Below are positions 55,903 through 64,000 of a stretch of DNA of 64,000 nucleotides, one piece after another. The notes below the pieces were generated by a model. The model was given only the letters and a program-made list of their open reading frames with translations, was not told the DNA's origin and did not search any database. Numbering within the stretch: position 1 is the first letter of the stretch; each line of letters opens with the position of its first letter. Made by a program: the position numbers and the translations under genes. Source of the stretch: Paucibacter sp. B2R-40 (GTDB lineage Bacteria > Pseudomonadota > Gammaproteobacteria > Burkholderiales > Burkholderiaceae_C); assembly GCF_025717555.1 (NCBI RefSeq), contig NZ_JAJIRP010000009.1, positions 124,001 through 188,000 on the forward strand. Reading direction: 5' to 3'.

Positions 55903-55966
55903 AGCGCACCACATGGGCGCGTTTGTGTTGATTGCAAGGGCGGCCGAATGACTTAGGCTTGTGGGC

Positions 55967-57166
55967 ATGCAAAGCTTCAGTTCACCCCGCACCGCGCCCC
56001 CGCTGCAAGCCTGGCAAGTGATCGTCGGCGGCATCTGCGGCCTGATTCTGACCATAGGCTTGGCGCGCTTTGCCTACACGCCGCTATTGCCCCTGATGCA
56101 GGCGCAGGCGGGCTTGTCCGATGTGGCCGGCGGCTGGCTGGCCTCAATCAACTACCTCGGCTATATGAGCGGCGCTCTGCTGGCCGCCTGGATTGACGAC
56201 GCCCGGCTGCGCCAGCGCCTCTATAGCGCCGGCCTGGTGTTGAGCCTGTTGATCACCGCGCTGATGGGTCTCAGCGACAACTTCTGGGTCTGGGCCCTCT
56301 CGCGTTACCTGGGCGGCCTGTGCGGCGCGGCCGGTATGTTGCTCGGTTCCGGCCTGGTGCTGAATTGGCTGATGCGCCATGGCCGGCGGCCCGAGCTGGG
56401 CCTGCATTTTACCGGCCTGGGCCTGGGCATTGTGGTGTCGGCGCTGGGTGCGTTTGTGATGAGCGGCTGGTTGATGACTTGGTCGCAGCAATGGCTGGGC
56501 TTTGCGGTCCTGGGATTGCTGTTCTTGCTGCCCGCTTGGGGCTGGCGGCCGCCGGTGCCGCCCACCTTGAGCGGTTCACATGCAGCCCCCAGCAGCCCAT
56601 CAAGGCGTTGGATGGGTTTGATGACCTTGATGTACTTTTGTGCCGGCTGGGGCTTTGTGATCAGCGCCACCTTCACCGTCGCCATCGTAGAGCGCCAACC
56701 CTTGCTGGCAGGCCAAGGCCCCTGGGCCTGGGCGCTGGTCGGCCTGGCCGCGACGCCGGCTGTGTTTCTGTGGGACAAACTCGCGCGCCGCTGGAGCGAG
56801 CTGGGGGCTTTGCTGCTGGCTTTTGCCTTGCAGACGGTGTCGGTGCTGCTGCCGGCTTGGTCCGCCAGCTTGGGCGCTGCGCTGGCGGGCGCTTTTTTGT
56901 ACGGCGCCACCTTCATCGGCATCGTCAGTCTGACCCTGGCCTTGGTCGGCCGCCGCGCGCCCAGCAATCCCGGCAAAGCAATGGCCCGCCTGACGCTCAG
57001 CTACGGTTTGGCGCAAGTCTGCGCGCCGGCCTTGACCGGCGCCCTGGTGCAGGCCAGCGGCAGCTACCGTAGCGCGCTGTGGATCACGGCAGCGGTGCTT
57101 GCACTGGGCATGGGTTTGTTGCTGACCTTGCTGCGCACCCGTGCTGAGGCCGATCAGACGGCCTAG
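55967..57166 (+). CDS. MFS transporter, YbfB/YjiJ type
   Basis: About 399 residues with twelve hydrophobic helices. 'IGLARFAYTPLLPLMQAQAGLSD' and 'ASINYLGYMSGALLAAWI' are typical of the YbfB/YjiJ MFS family. ATG 55967 was preferred to GTG 55961. Inner-membrane solute carrier; substrate unknown. Divergent from mtfA. Confidence 0.9.
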   Translation: MQSFSSPRTAPPLQAWQVIVGGICGLILTIGLARFAYTPLLPLMQAQAGLSDVAGGWLASINYLGYMSGALLAAWIDDARLRQRLYSAGLVLSLLITALMGLSDNFWVWALSRYLGGLCGAAGMLLGSGLVLNWLMRHGRRPELGLHFTGLGLGIVVSALGAFVMSGWLMTWSQQWLGFAVLGLLFLLPAWGWRPPVPPTLSGSHAAPSSPSRRWMGLMTLMYFCAGWGFVISATFTVAIVERQPLLAGQGPWAWALVGLAATPAVFLWDKLARRWSELGALLLAFALQTVSVLLPAWSASLGAALAGAFLYGATFIGIVSLTLALVGRRAPSNPGKAMARLTLSYGLAQVCAPALTGALVQASGSYRSALWITAAVLALGMGLLLTLLRTRAEADQTA

Positions 57167-57341
57167 GGCTTCAAGAGCGGCAAGTTTCCTCGGTTCGGAG
57201 CTATTTCTGCTCGGTACTGTGGTTTTCCCTATGAAACCATGAAATCTGTCAGGCGGATCTGGGTCGAACTGGCTAAGGTGAGCTGACTGTCTGGCAAACA
57301 TCGCTTGCCAGGCGCCGTCCCTTCCCAGACTGGAGTTCGCC

Positions 57342-58538
57342 ATGTCCTATGCCCTAGCTTGCTTGGTCGATGTTGCACATTCGGGGGGTGGCAAGTGTTG
57401 CCGCTTCGAGGCGGGGCCTACTCGCCTGCGCCGGCGCGCTTGGCGGGCGGCGGCGCTGACGCTGTGCTTGCCCTTGGCCGCCCAGGCGCAGGAGTTCAGT
57501 GGCTCTGGTTTTGCTTCCCTGGTGTTGGGTCGAAGCTTTGGCGACTGCGTTGCCGGCAATCTGTCGCCCAAATTCAACAGCGGCTGCACCCGCTACATCG
57601 CCGATTGGGGCCACGCCGGTGTTTACGACGACGACATCTCGGCCAGCCCGGAGTCGCGCCTGGGTCTGCAGGGCACGGTCAAGTTCAATCCGCAATGGAG
57701 TGCCACCGCGCAAGTGACCGCGCGCACCCTGACGAATCAGCATCTGAACCTGGAATGGCTCTACCTGAGCTACCAGATCGCGCCGGAATGGACGCTGCAG
57801 GTCGGCCGCAAACGCCTGCCGCTGTATTACTACTCTGACTTCCAGGATGTGGGCTATGCCTACAACACGATACGCCCCAGCCCCGATGTTTACGGCTGGG
57901 ACGTCGTCAACTACAACGGCGCCAGCCTCAGTTACGCCACCGAAGTGGGGGCCTGGACGCTGCGCACCGAGGTCTTGGCGGGCAGCGAGAAGAGCAAAAA
58001 GAACCCCTACTCAAGCCTCTATAACGAGGCCGACAAGACCGTGGAATGGGGTGGCGTGGGCGGTGCGACCTTCGAGTTTTCGCGTGACTGGTTTACCGGC
58101 AGGCTCAGCTATGTGCGCAGCAAGTTCAAGCAAACCGACCGCGACAGCGGCGTCGTCGAGGTGGACTCGAACGGCCCCAAGCAGAGCTTTCTAGGCCTGG
58201 CCCTGAACGCCGATTGGGGCGATTGGATTGTGCGCAGCGAGCTCGGCCGCGCCGATCGCGAGTCTTTGAATTACAAGGCCAACTACTTTCTCGCAACGTT
58301 GGGCTACCGGATGGGCAAGTTCACCCTTACCGGTGGGGCCAGTGCCTACCGGGAGTCTTCCTATGACGAGCAGGTCTACAAGCCGGTCAAGCTGAGCAGC
58401 GGCCTTGTGGCCTTGCGCTACGAGGTGCACAAAGACGCGGCGCTGAAGCTGCAGTTCGATCATGTGCGCGATAGCTCCAGCGTGCCCGGCGCTGGCAGCG
58501 CGCGGGTCTTGAGCGCGTCCTATGACTTGGTCTTCTAA
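57342..58538 (+). CDS. outer-membrane porin-like protein
   Basis: 398 residues from ATG 57342 (GGAG seven bases upstream). A long N-region precedes the signal peptide (RAAALTLCLPLAAQAQ), with cleavage near residue 50. The mature part alternates hydrophobic residues as expected of a beta barrel and ends in Phe (YDLVF), the outer-membrane assembly signal. It resembles short porins found in operon with PstS-like proteins. The next gene is 40 bases downstream. Confidence 0.83.
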   Translation: MSYALACLVDVAHSGGGKCCRFEAGPTRLRRRAWRAAALTLCLPLAAQAQEFSGSGFASLVLGRSFGDCVAGNLSPKFNSGCTRYIADWGHAGVYDDDISASPESRLGLQGTVKFNPQWSATAQVTARTLTNQHLNLEWLYLSYQIAPEWTLQVGRKRLPLYYYSDFQDVGYAYNTIRPSPDVYGWDVVNYNGASLSYATEVGAWTLRTEVLAGSEKSKKNPYSSLYNEADKTVEWGGVGGATFEFSRDWFTGRLSYVRSKFKQTDRDSGVVEVDSNGPKQSFLGLALNADWGDWIVRSELGRADRESLNYKANYFLATLGYRMGKFTLTGGASAYRESSYDEQVYKPVKLSSGLVALRYEVHKDAALKLQFDHVRDSSSVPGAGSARVLSASYDLVF

Positions 58539-58578
58539 GCACTCATCCAATTCGCACTTTTTCAAACAGGAGATAGAC

Positions 58579-59019
58579 ATGAGCAAGAAACTATTTGGGA
58601 GCCCGCGTGCAATGCTGGCGGCGCTCTTGATGATGATGCTGAGCACGCTGGCGCAAGCGCAGCTGGCCGTGATCGTCAACCCCAAGAGCTCGCTCAGTAC
58701 TCTGACGCCCGAGCAAGCGGCCGGATTGTTCCTGGGCAAGTCCAGCACGGTGCCGGGCGGCGGCCCGGCTTCCTTGGCAGACTTGCCCGATTCGAGCGCC
58801 GTGCGCGAGCAGTTCTACAGCAAGGCCGCAGGCAAGACTTCGGCGCAAGTCAAGGCCGCATGGTCGCGCCTGACCTTCTCCGGCAAGGCCACCCCGCCCA
58901 AGGAGTTGGCGACCGCCGCCGATGTCAAGAAATACGTCGCCGCCAATGTGGATGCGATCGGCTATATCGAAAAATCAGCGGTCGACGCGACGGTCAAGGT
59001 GGTGCTGGTGGTGGAGTAA
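58579..59019 (+). CDS. PstS-like small periplasmic phosphate-binding-domain protein
   Basis: 146 residues. A signal peptide ends at 'STLAQAQ'. The body contains the PstS-like segment 'LTPEQAAGLFLGKSSTVPGG', 'REQFYSKAAGKTSAQVKAAWSRLTFSGKA' and the C-terminal 'GYIEKSAVD'. It is only half the size of a full PstS and lacks the second lobe, so it may bind solute without a transporter. The ATG follows CAGGAGA. Same operon as the porin. Confidence 0.85.
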   Translation: MSKKLFGSPRAMLAALLMMMLSTLAQAQLAVIVNPKSSLSTLTPEQAAGLFLGKSSTVPGGGPASLADLPDSSAVREQFYSKAAGKTSAQVKAAWSRLTFSGKATPPKELATAADVKKYVAANVDAIGYIEKSAVDATVKVVLVVE

Positions 59020-59020
59020 A

Positions 59021-59986
59021 TCAGGCCTCGGGCTCGCTTTGAGCGGAGTCCCGGGCTGGCGCGCGCTCCTCAGCAGCTTTCTTCCTACGCTTGCTGGTCT
59101 TATCTTTACGGGTTTCTTCGGCCGCGTCGGCGGCCGCCGCCCATTGCTTGAACTCATCGGGTGTTTCCAGCGTGATGCGTCCCAGAATGCACTGGCGGAA
59201 CTCGTAGATCAGCACCTCGGCGGCTTTTTGCAAATTGACCCGGCCGCCGCTGAGCATGGCGCCGCGCTTGCGGCCGATGGCGGTCAACAGTTCTTCGTCG
59301 CTCAGGCCCGCCACATCCTGCAGCTTGTAGCGCTCTTCGACTTGGCCGGCGTAATGCTGGCGTAGCCGCGCCAGCAGTTCCAGCGCGACCTCTTCTTCCT
59401 CAAACGCGTTGCGGCCAATCGCGCCACTGGCGGCCAAGTTGTAGCCGCTTTCTTCGATCGTGATGCGCGGCCACAGCATGCCCGGCGTGTCGAACAGATA
59501 GAAGTCGTTCTCCAGCACGATCTTCTGTTCGATCTTGGTGATGCCGGGCTCGTCGCCGGTCTTGGCGATGCGCTTGGTCGTGATGGTGTTGATCAGCGTG
59601 GACTTGCCCACATTGGGGATGCCGCAGATCAACACCCGCACCGGCTTGACCATGCCGCCGCGCAGCGGCGCCAGTTCACGGCAGGCCTTGATCAAGGCTT
59701 GGGCGGGAGCTTTGACGCTGGCATCCAGGCCGATCGCCCGCGTGTCGGGCAGCGCGTTGTAATGCGCCAGCCAGAGTGCGGTGCGCTCGGGGTCGGCCAG
59801 GTCTTGCTTGTTCAGCAGCTTGAGCGTGGGCTTGCCTTCGGTCAGCTTGGCCAGCAGCGGGTTGGCGCTGGAGCCGGGCAGGCGCGCGTCCAGCAGCTCG
59901 ATCACGACGTCGAGACCGGCCTTCATGCGATCGTTGATCGCATTGCGGGTCGAGTTCATATGCCCGGGGAACCAGTGGATGGCCAT
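59021..59986 (-). CDS. ylqF: ribosome biogenesis GTPase YlqF/RbgA
   Basis: 321 residues of the circularly permuted YlqF/YawG GTPase family: G4 (LNKQD) and G5-like parts precede the G1 P-loop (GIPNVGKST) and G3 (DTPG). The N-terminus WFPGHM is typical. It assists late assembly of the 50S ribosomal subunit. A Lys/Arg/Glu-rich tail (from about residue 290) is unusual in length and may contact RNA. Convergent with the PstS-like gene, one base apart. Confidence 0.95.
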   Translation of the reverse strand: MAIHWFPGHMNSTRNAINDRMKAGLDVVIELLDARLPGSSANPLLAKLTEGKPTLKLLNKQDLADPERTALWLAHYNALPDTRAIGLDASVKAPAQALIKACRELAPLRGGMVKPVRVLICGIPNVGKSTLINTITTKRIAKTGDEPGITKIEQKIVLENDFYLFDTPGMLWPRITIEESGYNLAASGAIGRNAFEEEEVALELLARLRQHYAGQVEERYKLQDVAGLSDEELLTAIGRKRGAMLSGGRVNLQKAAEVLIYEFRQCILGRITLETPDEFKQWAAAADAAEETRKDKTSKRRKKAAEERAPARDSAQSEPEA

Positions 59987-60231
59987 TGTTCTTGTTTCTT
60001 TCTAAAGCGCTAGATCGCTGTCGCAGGCTGCCGCAGCCATTTGGCTTGGCGCATTCAAGGCTTGATTGTCGCGGGTCCGCGCCTGAAACATTGCTTACCT
60101 GTTGTTGCAGCGTTGCGGCGGCGTTGTTGCATGCTCGAAGCAGAGGTAATAACAGAGGTGGGCCGCGATGCCCTGGCCTCGCTCCCAAGGCCCAAAGAGG
60201 CCAAGGAGTCTTTCACTGAGTGAGGTCCATC

Positions 60232-60639
60232 ATGCGTTTCGAAGGCAGTTTGGCGGTCTGGCATATCGATCGAGGCTATGGCTCGGTCGTGCCCGATCAA
60301 GGCGGCCAGGCGCTATTTATTCATGTCTCGGCCTTCCCGCCCGAAGGGCCGCAACCGGTCGTCGGCGAGCGGCTCAGCTTCGAAATTGTGACCGGACGAA
60401 ACAATCAGAAACAGGCCACCCGCGTGCAACGATTGAAATCCAGCCCGGTCGTTTCTGCGGCGATGGCACCCTCGCGCAGCCATGGCCGGCGTCCGCCGCT
60501 CAAATCAGAGCGCCCTGGCTTGGTCTTTGTGTTGCTGGGCTTGGCGGTGGCGGCTGCGGTGCTGAGCTGGTGGGAGTTCAGTCATGGGGACGGGCAACAC
60601 TTCGCTCGTTTGGTGTCCAGTGCCCACACGCTGCGTTGA
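60232..60639 (+). CDS. cold-shock domain protein with one membrane helix
   Basis: 135 residues from ATG 60232 with GAGG six bases upstream. Residues about 1-70 form a cold-shock domain; RNP1 is modified (GYGSVV) while RNP2 (LFIHVSAF) is conserved. A linker (about 75-95) leads to one hydrophobic helix (VFVLLGLAVAAAVLSWW) and a short tail. It resembles CSD-DUF1294 membrane proteins, but with only one helix the DUF1294 part is shortened. RNA-binding at the membrane is likely (inference). Confidence 0.8.
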   Translation: MRFEGSLAVWHIDRGYGSVVPDQGGQALFIHVSAFPPEGPQPVVGERLSFEIVTGRNNQKQATRVQRLKSSPVVSAAMAPSRSHGRRPPLKSERPGLVFVLLGLAVAAAVLSWWEFSHGDGQHFARLVSSAHTLR

Positions 60640-60655
60640 GCCTGGCCGGTCCCGT

Positions 60656-61165
60656 TCACTCGTTGTGCTTGCCCCAGGGCAATGAGGCCGCCTTGCGTTC
60701 GGCGCCTTTGCGGGTGCGCAGCACAGCATCAAAGGCTTGATGGGCGCCGTTGACGACGCTGGTGAGCAGGCCCACGACGTCTTCTTGGCTGAGCGAGTCG
60801 GCATCGCGCCGAAACTGCTTGATGGCCATGGCCAGCATCTCGCGAGAGACCCCAGGGTGCGTGACGGCCACGGCCTGCATGGCATTGAAGAGATCGGGAA
60901 AGTGCCCGCACAAGGCCTTGATGCGGCGCAATGACTGGGCCGGTGTGCTGCGCCCGCTCGGGCTGATCCAGCTCAGCTGTTCGTCGGCCGCCTTGAGGCT
61001 GAGCTCCAGGCAACGGATGCGGGTCAGCAAATATTCGGTGTCACGCGCCACCACCGCCTGGTTTTCAGCCTCTTCATCACTCTCGGCCTCGAAATAGCGC
61101 TGATGCACCATGGTGGCCAGGGCGGCCTCCAGTTCGGGCAGGGTGAGACGGCGAGCTTGGTCCAT
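60656..61165 (-). CDS. hypothetical cytoplasmic protein
   Basis: 169 residues from ATG 61165, largely helical and acidic (LTLPELEAALATMVHQRYFEAESDEEAENQAVVARD). No signal, helix or enzyme motif was seen. The region 'PGVSREMLAMAIKQFRRDADSLSQEDVVGLLTSVVNGAHQAFDAVL' forms an all-helical C-terminal half. Convergent with the cold-shock gene, 16 bases apart. No family recognised. Confidence 0.65.
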   Translation of the reverse strand: MDQARRLTLPELEAALATMVHQRYFEAESDEEAENQAVVARDTEYLLTRIRCLELSLKAADEQLSWISPSGRSTPAQSLRRIKALCGHFPDLFNAMQAVAVTHPGVSREMLAMAIKQFRRDADSLSQEDVVGLLTSVVNGAHQAFDAVLRTRKGAERKAASLPWGKHNE

Positions 61166-61227
61166 GTCGAGCTTGGTCTGGCAGCGTGATCGTTGTATTT
61201 CGGTTCGCTGTGGCAATACTTGAGAGC

Positions 61228-61262
61228 CAAAAAATTAGGCCACAGGCCAGAAGCCTGTGGCC
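61228..61262 (-). terminator. intrinsic terminator after TonB-domain gene
   Basis: The perfect stem GGCCACAGGC / GCCTGTGGCC (61253-61262 with 61238-61247, 5-base loop) is followed on the minus strand by TAATTTTTTGG. It lies 45 bases past the stop of the TonB-domain gene. Confidence 0.85.
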
Positions 61263-61306
61263 TTCGTCAGTCAAAAACAGGCCGCAGGGTCTGTTTCAGT
61301 CCTGAC

Positions 61307-61648
61307 TCAGTCTTCGTTATTGAACACCAGCTTGACTTCGTGCGACTGCTTTTCGCCGCTGGCTTCAAAGCGCCAGTCCATCAGCGCGCGCGTGACGGCC
61401 TTGTCGAAGACCTTGCGTGGCTGCGCTTCCAGGATGTCAACGCCGGTGACGGCACCATCCGGGTCGATCGACATCTTGGCCTTGACCACGCCGCTGGAAA
61501 CCGAGGCCTTCGCGGCTTCGGCTGGAAACTCCGGCGGCACCTTCTTCATGATTTTTGGGGCGGCGGCTTGGGCGCTGAAGGCCAGCGCGAGGCCGGTGCA
61601 GAAAAGAGCAGCGGCGCGTGTCAGAGTGGAGTTCGAGGTCGTGATCAT
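61307..61648 (-). CDS. TonB C-terminal-domain exported protein
   Basis: 113 residues from ATG 61648. A signal peptide ends at 'LAFSAQA'; the rest is a lone TonB C-terminal domain ('VPPEFPAEAAKASVSSGVVKAKMSIDPDGAVTGVDILEAQPRKVFDKAVTRALMDWRF'). It has no membrane anchor or ExbB/ExbD nearby, so it differs from true TonB; stand-alone exported forms are common in Burkholderiales and of unclear role. It follows the chemoreceptor gene by 55 bases on the same strand. Confidence 0.87.
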   Translation of the reverse strand: MITTSNSTLTRAAALFCTGLALAFSAQAAAPKIMKKVPPEFPAEAAKASVSSGVVKAKMSIDPDGAVTGVDILEAQPRKVFDKAVTRALMDWRFEASGEKQSHEVKLVFNNED

Positions 61649-61703
61649 GGTGGTTTTCTTGGACAAGAGAAGGAGGGGGAAAGAAAAAGAGAATGCCTAT
61701 GCC

Positions 61704-63263
61704 TCAGGCCAGCGCGTCGGCCGCGCGGAAGAAGCCGACGGCGTCCAGCAGGCGTGAGGAACTGTTCTTCAAGGCGTCGGTGGAGCGACCCAGGTCGTCC
61801 ACCAGCGTGGTGTTTTGTTGGGTGGCACGGTCCAGCTCGTTCATCGCGTTATTGACCACGCCAACCCCGGCCGCTTGTTCATGGGCCGAGTGCGAGATTT
61901 CCTCGATCAGCTGGCCCATATTGTTGACTTCATCAACAACGCTGCGGATGGTGATGCCGGCGTTATTGACCAGTTCGGTGCCGTTCTCGACTTTGACCGA
62001 GGACTCCTGGATCAAGACCTTGATTTCTTTGGCCGCCGCCGCCGAGCGCGAAGCCAGGGCGCGCACTTCGGATGCCACCACCGCAAAGCCGCGGCCATGT
62101 TCGCCGGCGCGTGCCGCTTCCACCGCGGCATTCAGCGCCAGGATATTGGTCTGGAAGGCGATGCCGTCGATGACGCCGATGATGTCGCCGATCTTCTTCG
62201 AGCTGGCGCTGATGTCTTCCATCGTCGCTACCACCTTGGAGACCACGGCGCCACCGGCCGTGGCCGATTGGCGCGCCTTGGTGGCGATGCCGGCGGCACG
62301 GCGGGTCAGGTCGCTGGCACCGTTCAAGTTGGCGGCAATTTGTTCCACCGATGCGGCGGTGTTTTGCAGATTGGCCGCCGAGCGGGCAGTGCGGTCGGAC
62401 AGGTTGACATTGCTGTCGGCGATGTCGGAGCTGTTCTGCACCACTTCACCGGCGGCCTCGCTGACGCTGCTGACCACGCCCGACAAGGCGCGCTGCATTT
62501 CTTGCATCGCTCTGAGCATCTGCGAGAGTTCGTCCTGGCCATGCGCCTCAATCACTTGGGTCAGGTCGCCGCCAGCAATGGCCTCGGCCGCAGCTTGAGC
62601 TTGTTGCGCCGGCAGCACGATGGAGCGGGCAATCACCAAGCCGCCGCCAATGCCGATCACCGCTGCGACCGCCACAAGCACGGCGGTCAACAGCACCGAA
62701 GAGCGCGCCAGTTCGCCGCCGTTAACGGCCAGGTCACGCGCGGTGTCGAACTGCAGATCGACCAGGCCTTTGAGGCCGTCTTGATAGCCTTGCTGCGCCG
62801 GGCGCACATCGGTGATCAGGCTCTCGCGCGCCTCGTCCGGGCTGCCGTCTTTCTGGATTTTCTGGAACTTGGCCACGGCGTTGAAGAATTTCGCCTGATC
62901 GGCCCGCACCTGGGCAATCAGCTCTTTTTCTTTGCCGCCGTCGAGCGTGGATTCCAGCGCGCTGAGCTGCTTTTCACTTTCCTGCAGTGCGCCTTCAATG
63001 GCGGCCTTTTGTTTCTTGATCTGGCGTGCTTCATCTAGCAGCAGCAAGTCGCGGGATGCGCGTGCGATCACATTGACCTGACTCTCCAGCCCGTTGGCGG
63101 AAGCGATCTTGACCAAGCTGGTGTTGGCTGTGTGATCCAAGTCCTTGGCCAAGCGGCTGGCCGTGCTGGCGCCATAGCTGCCGATCGCCACCAGCAGCAA
63201 AATCAGCAAGCCATAGCTGACCGCCAGGCGTTGGCTGATGCGTAGTTTTGTCAGTAGATTCAT
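61704..63263 (-). CDS. methyl-accepting chemotaxis protein
   Basis: 519 residues. First helix about 10-32; periplasmic sensor about 33-188; second helix about 190-212; HAMP about 213-270; then the signalling coiled coil with intact hairpin ([20 protein letters not shown]). The sensor resembles the Tar-type/4HB fold by helical pattern; ligand unknown. No che gene is nearby. It shares the signalling tip with the receptor at 3065-4615 but has a different sensor. Confidence 0.93.
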   Translation of the reverse strand: MNLLTKLRISQRLAVSYGLLILLLVAIGSYGASTASRLAKDLDHTANTSLVKIASANGLESQVNVIARASRDLLLLDEARQIKKQKAAIEGALQESEKQLSALESTLDGGKEKELIAQVRADQAKFFNAVAKFQKIQKDGSPDEARESLITDVRPAQQGYQDGLKGLVDLQFDTARDLAVNGGELARSSVLLTAVLVAVAAVIGIGGGLVIARSIVLPAQQAQAAAEAIAGGDLTQVIEAHGQDELSQMLRAMQEMQRALSGVVSSVSEAAGEVVQNSSDIADSNVNLSDRTARSAANLQNTAASVEQIAANLNGASDLTRRAAGIATKARQSATAGGAVVSKVVATMEDISASSKKIGDIIGVIDGIAFQTNILALNAAVEAARAGEHGRGFAVVASEVRALASRSAAAAKEIKVLIQESSVKVENGTELVNNAGITIRSVVDEVNNMGQLIEEISHSAHEQAAGVGVVNNAMNELDRATQQNTTLVDDLGRSTDALKNSSSRLLDAVGFFRAADALA

Positions 63264-63646
63264 TTATCGGGACCCTCGTCAACGATTGTTTCTTTTTGGT
63301 GCTTGTCGGTCTGAGCAAGCGCTTGATGGGATAGACGCCATCAAACAGCTATTCGGCGCCTGTTGCGGTTTCGGACGGGCCGGATCAAGACTTAAGGACA
63401 TCTTGAGCGCCACTTGCACCGTCCGTGATATTTGCCGCATCTCAGGCCGATCAGCTCAAGTCTGGCTTGAAGCTGTCGGCGCCAAAAATCGCGGCAAAGC
63501 TAGTGTCGGCGGCTTTGACAGTTATGTGTCAAAACCTGCCGACCCAGAGCGTGACAAAGTACCCGCTTGGAAAGGGGAAAACCCCCGAATGGGGGCTTGC
63601 GGTGGGCGCGGATGGTGGGTCGGGATTGGCCGCGCGCAGCTCGGCT
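63264..63646. other. gene-free gap upstream of the chemoreceptor
   Basis: 383 bases with no supported gene. It should contain the chemoreceptor promoter, but no convincing element could be placed. The left end lacks a strong Shine-Dalgarno before ATG 63263. The right end holds the terminator of the cytochrome gene. Confidence 0.5.
63577..63598 (-). terminator. intrinsic terminator of the cytochrome c gene
   Basis: CCCCC (63582-63586) and GGGGG (63591-63595) form a stem with loop GAAT; on the minus strand the stem is followed by TTTTCC. It lies about 50 bases after the cytochrome stop. Confidence 0.7.
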
Positions 63647-64000
63647 TCAGTCGACGCGTTGGGTCTTCAACTGCAAGACGTCGAGCGGGCGCACATCGGC
63701 GGCCTGGTTGCCCCAGGCATTGCGCACAAAGCTGGCCAAGGCCGCTTGATCGTTGTCGCTCAGGATGCCGGCAAAGGGCGGCATGCCGTAAGGGCGTGGA
63801 TTGCCGGCGGTAGCGGGGGAAAAACCGCCGCGTTGAATGATGCGCAAGAGGTTGGCCGGGTTTTGCATTTGTACCGTGCGGTTGCCGGCCAGGGCGGGGT
63901 AGGCCTCTTTGATGCCTTCGCCCTGCTCGCCATGGCAGCGGGCGCAATGGTCGGCGTACAAGCTTTGCCCGAGTTCACGCAGCGCCATCTCGGGCCGTTT
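63647..64000 (-). CDS. cytochrome c domain protein, 5'-truncated by window edge
   Basis: A class I c-type cytochrome segment with heme-binding Cys-Ala-Arg-Cys-His and a distal Met in 'YGMPPFAGIL'. The reading frame runs open to base 64000, and the first visible ATG at 63988 is internal to a domain pattern that normally has residues before it, so the gene probably starts outside the window. It ends at 63647. By resemblance it is the last domain of a membrane-bound dehydrogenase cytochrome subunit or a c5-like electron carrier; the full context is missing. Confidence 0.82.
   Translation of the reverse strand, partial: KRPEMALRELGQSLYADHCARCHGEQGEGIKEAYPALAGNRTVQMQNPANLLRIIQRGGFSPATAGNPRPYGMPPFAGILSDNDQAALASFVRNAWGNQAADVRPLDVLQLKTQRVD

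Noticed and set aside
60131-60223. 30-codon open frame just before the cold-shock gene, a possible leader peptide
   Set aside because: No convincing ribosome-binding site or attenuator structure; composition gives no support.
61704-63400. Sigma-28 type promoter upstream of the second chemoreceptor
   Set aside because: A partial match near 63310-63335 has the wrong spacing between the two boxes.

Overview
The window is GC-rich, densely coded DNA from a betaproteobacterium, most likely Burkholderiales of the Roseateles / Rubrivivax / Leptothrix type (inference). Support comes from the neighbourhood of rpe, apaG, mltA and a COG4389 'recombinase' membrane protein, a DUF2917 protein, several PEP-CTERM proteins, a fused indolepyruvate oxidoreductase, and heavy use of chemoreceptors and c-di-GMP enzymes. 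No rRNA, tRNA, CRISPR array or complete insertion sequence was seen. Both edges cut genes: a PLP-dependent amino-acid decarboxylase on the left and a cytochrome c on the right.

Layout. 1-9 kb: decarboxylase, a PEP-CTERM/HAF-repeat protein, a chemoreceptor, and indolepyruvate ferredoxin oxidoreductase divergent from an Lrp/AsnC regulator. 9-14.3 kb: small membrane and cupin proteins, an EamA exporter, an orphan two-domain ArsA ATPase and a VirK/DUF535 protein. 14.3-16.6 kb: a decayed stretch, then two tandem paralogous PEP-CTERM proteins. 16.8-21.5 kb: a three-gene phosphorelay made of a PDZ-like/multi-TM hybrid kinase, an Hpt protein, and an output protein joining a winged helix, a receiver and a cyclase-like domain that has lost key residues. 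21.6-28.3 kb: a secreted protein, a small Cys protein, an SDR and Trp-rich protein pair, a renalase-like flavoprotein, a GAF-PAS-GGDEF-EAL protein and a lipoprotein.

28.5-34.1 kb: a five-gene oligopeptide ABC operon followed by mgsA. One ATPase gene carries an in-frame palindromic repeat. 34.1-41 kb: small proteins, a COG2509 flavoprotein, two paralogous periplasmic-binding-like proteins, DUF427, a VTT-rhodanese fusion and a two-TM ion channel. 41.0-42.7 kb: a visibly AT-richer patch with one 2OG-Fe(II) oxygenase, probably acquired.

42.7-50.5 kb: mltA, a 43-residue membrane protein divergent from it, the COG4389 protein, apaG, tag, a fasciclin-domain protein, a TetR regulator with repeated operators, rpe, a low-molecular-weight phosphatase and DUF2917. 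50.9-64 kb: yjdM, an exported methyltransferase, DUF2520, a diguanylate cyclase, CBS, MtfA, an MFS carrier, a porin plus PstS-like pair, the GTPase YlqF, a cold-shock/TM protein, a TonB-domain protein with a second chemoreceptor, and cytochrome c.

The best candidates for something undescribed are the output protein of the phosphorelay (20136-21491), the repeat inside the ABC ATPase gene (about 32640-32720), and several small proteins that have good translation signals (22429-22596, 34804-34971, 43911-44042).
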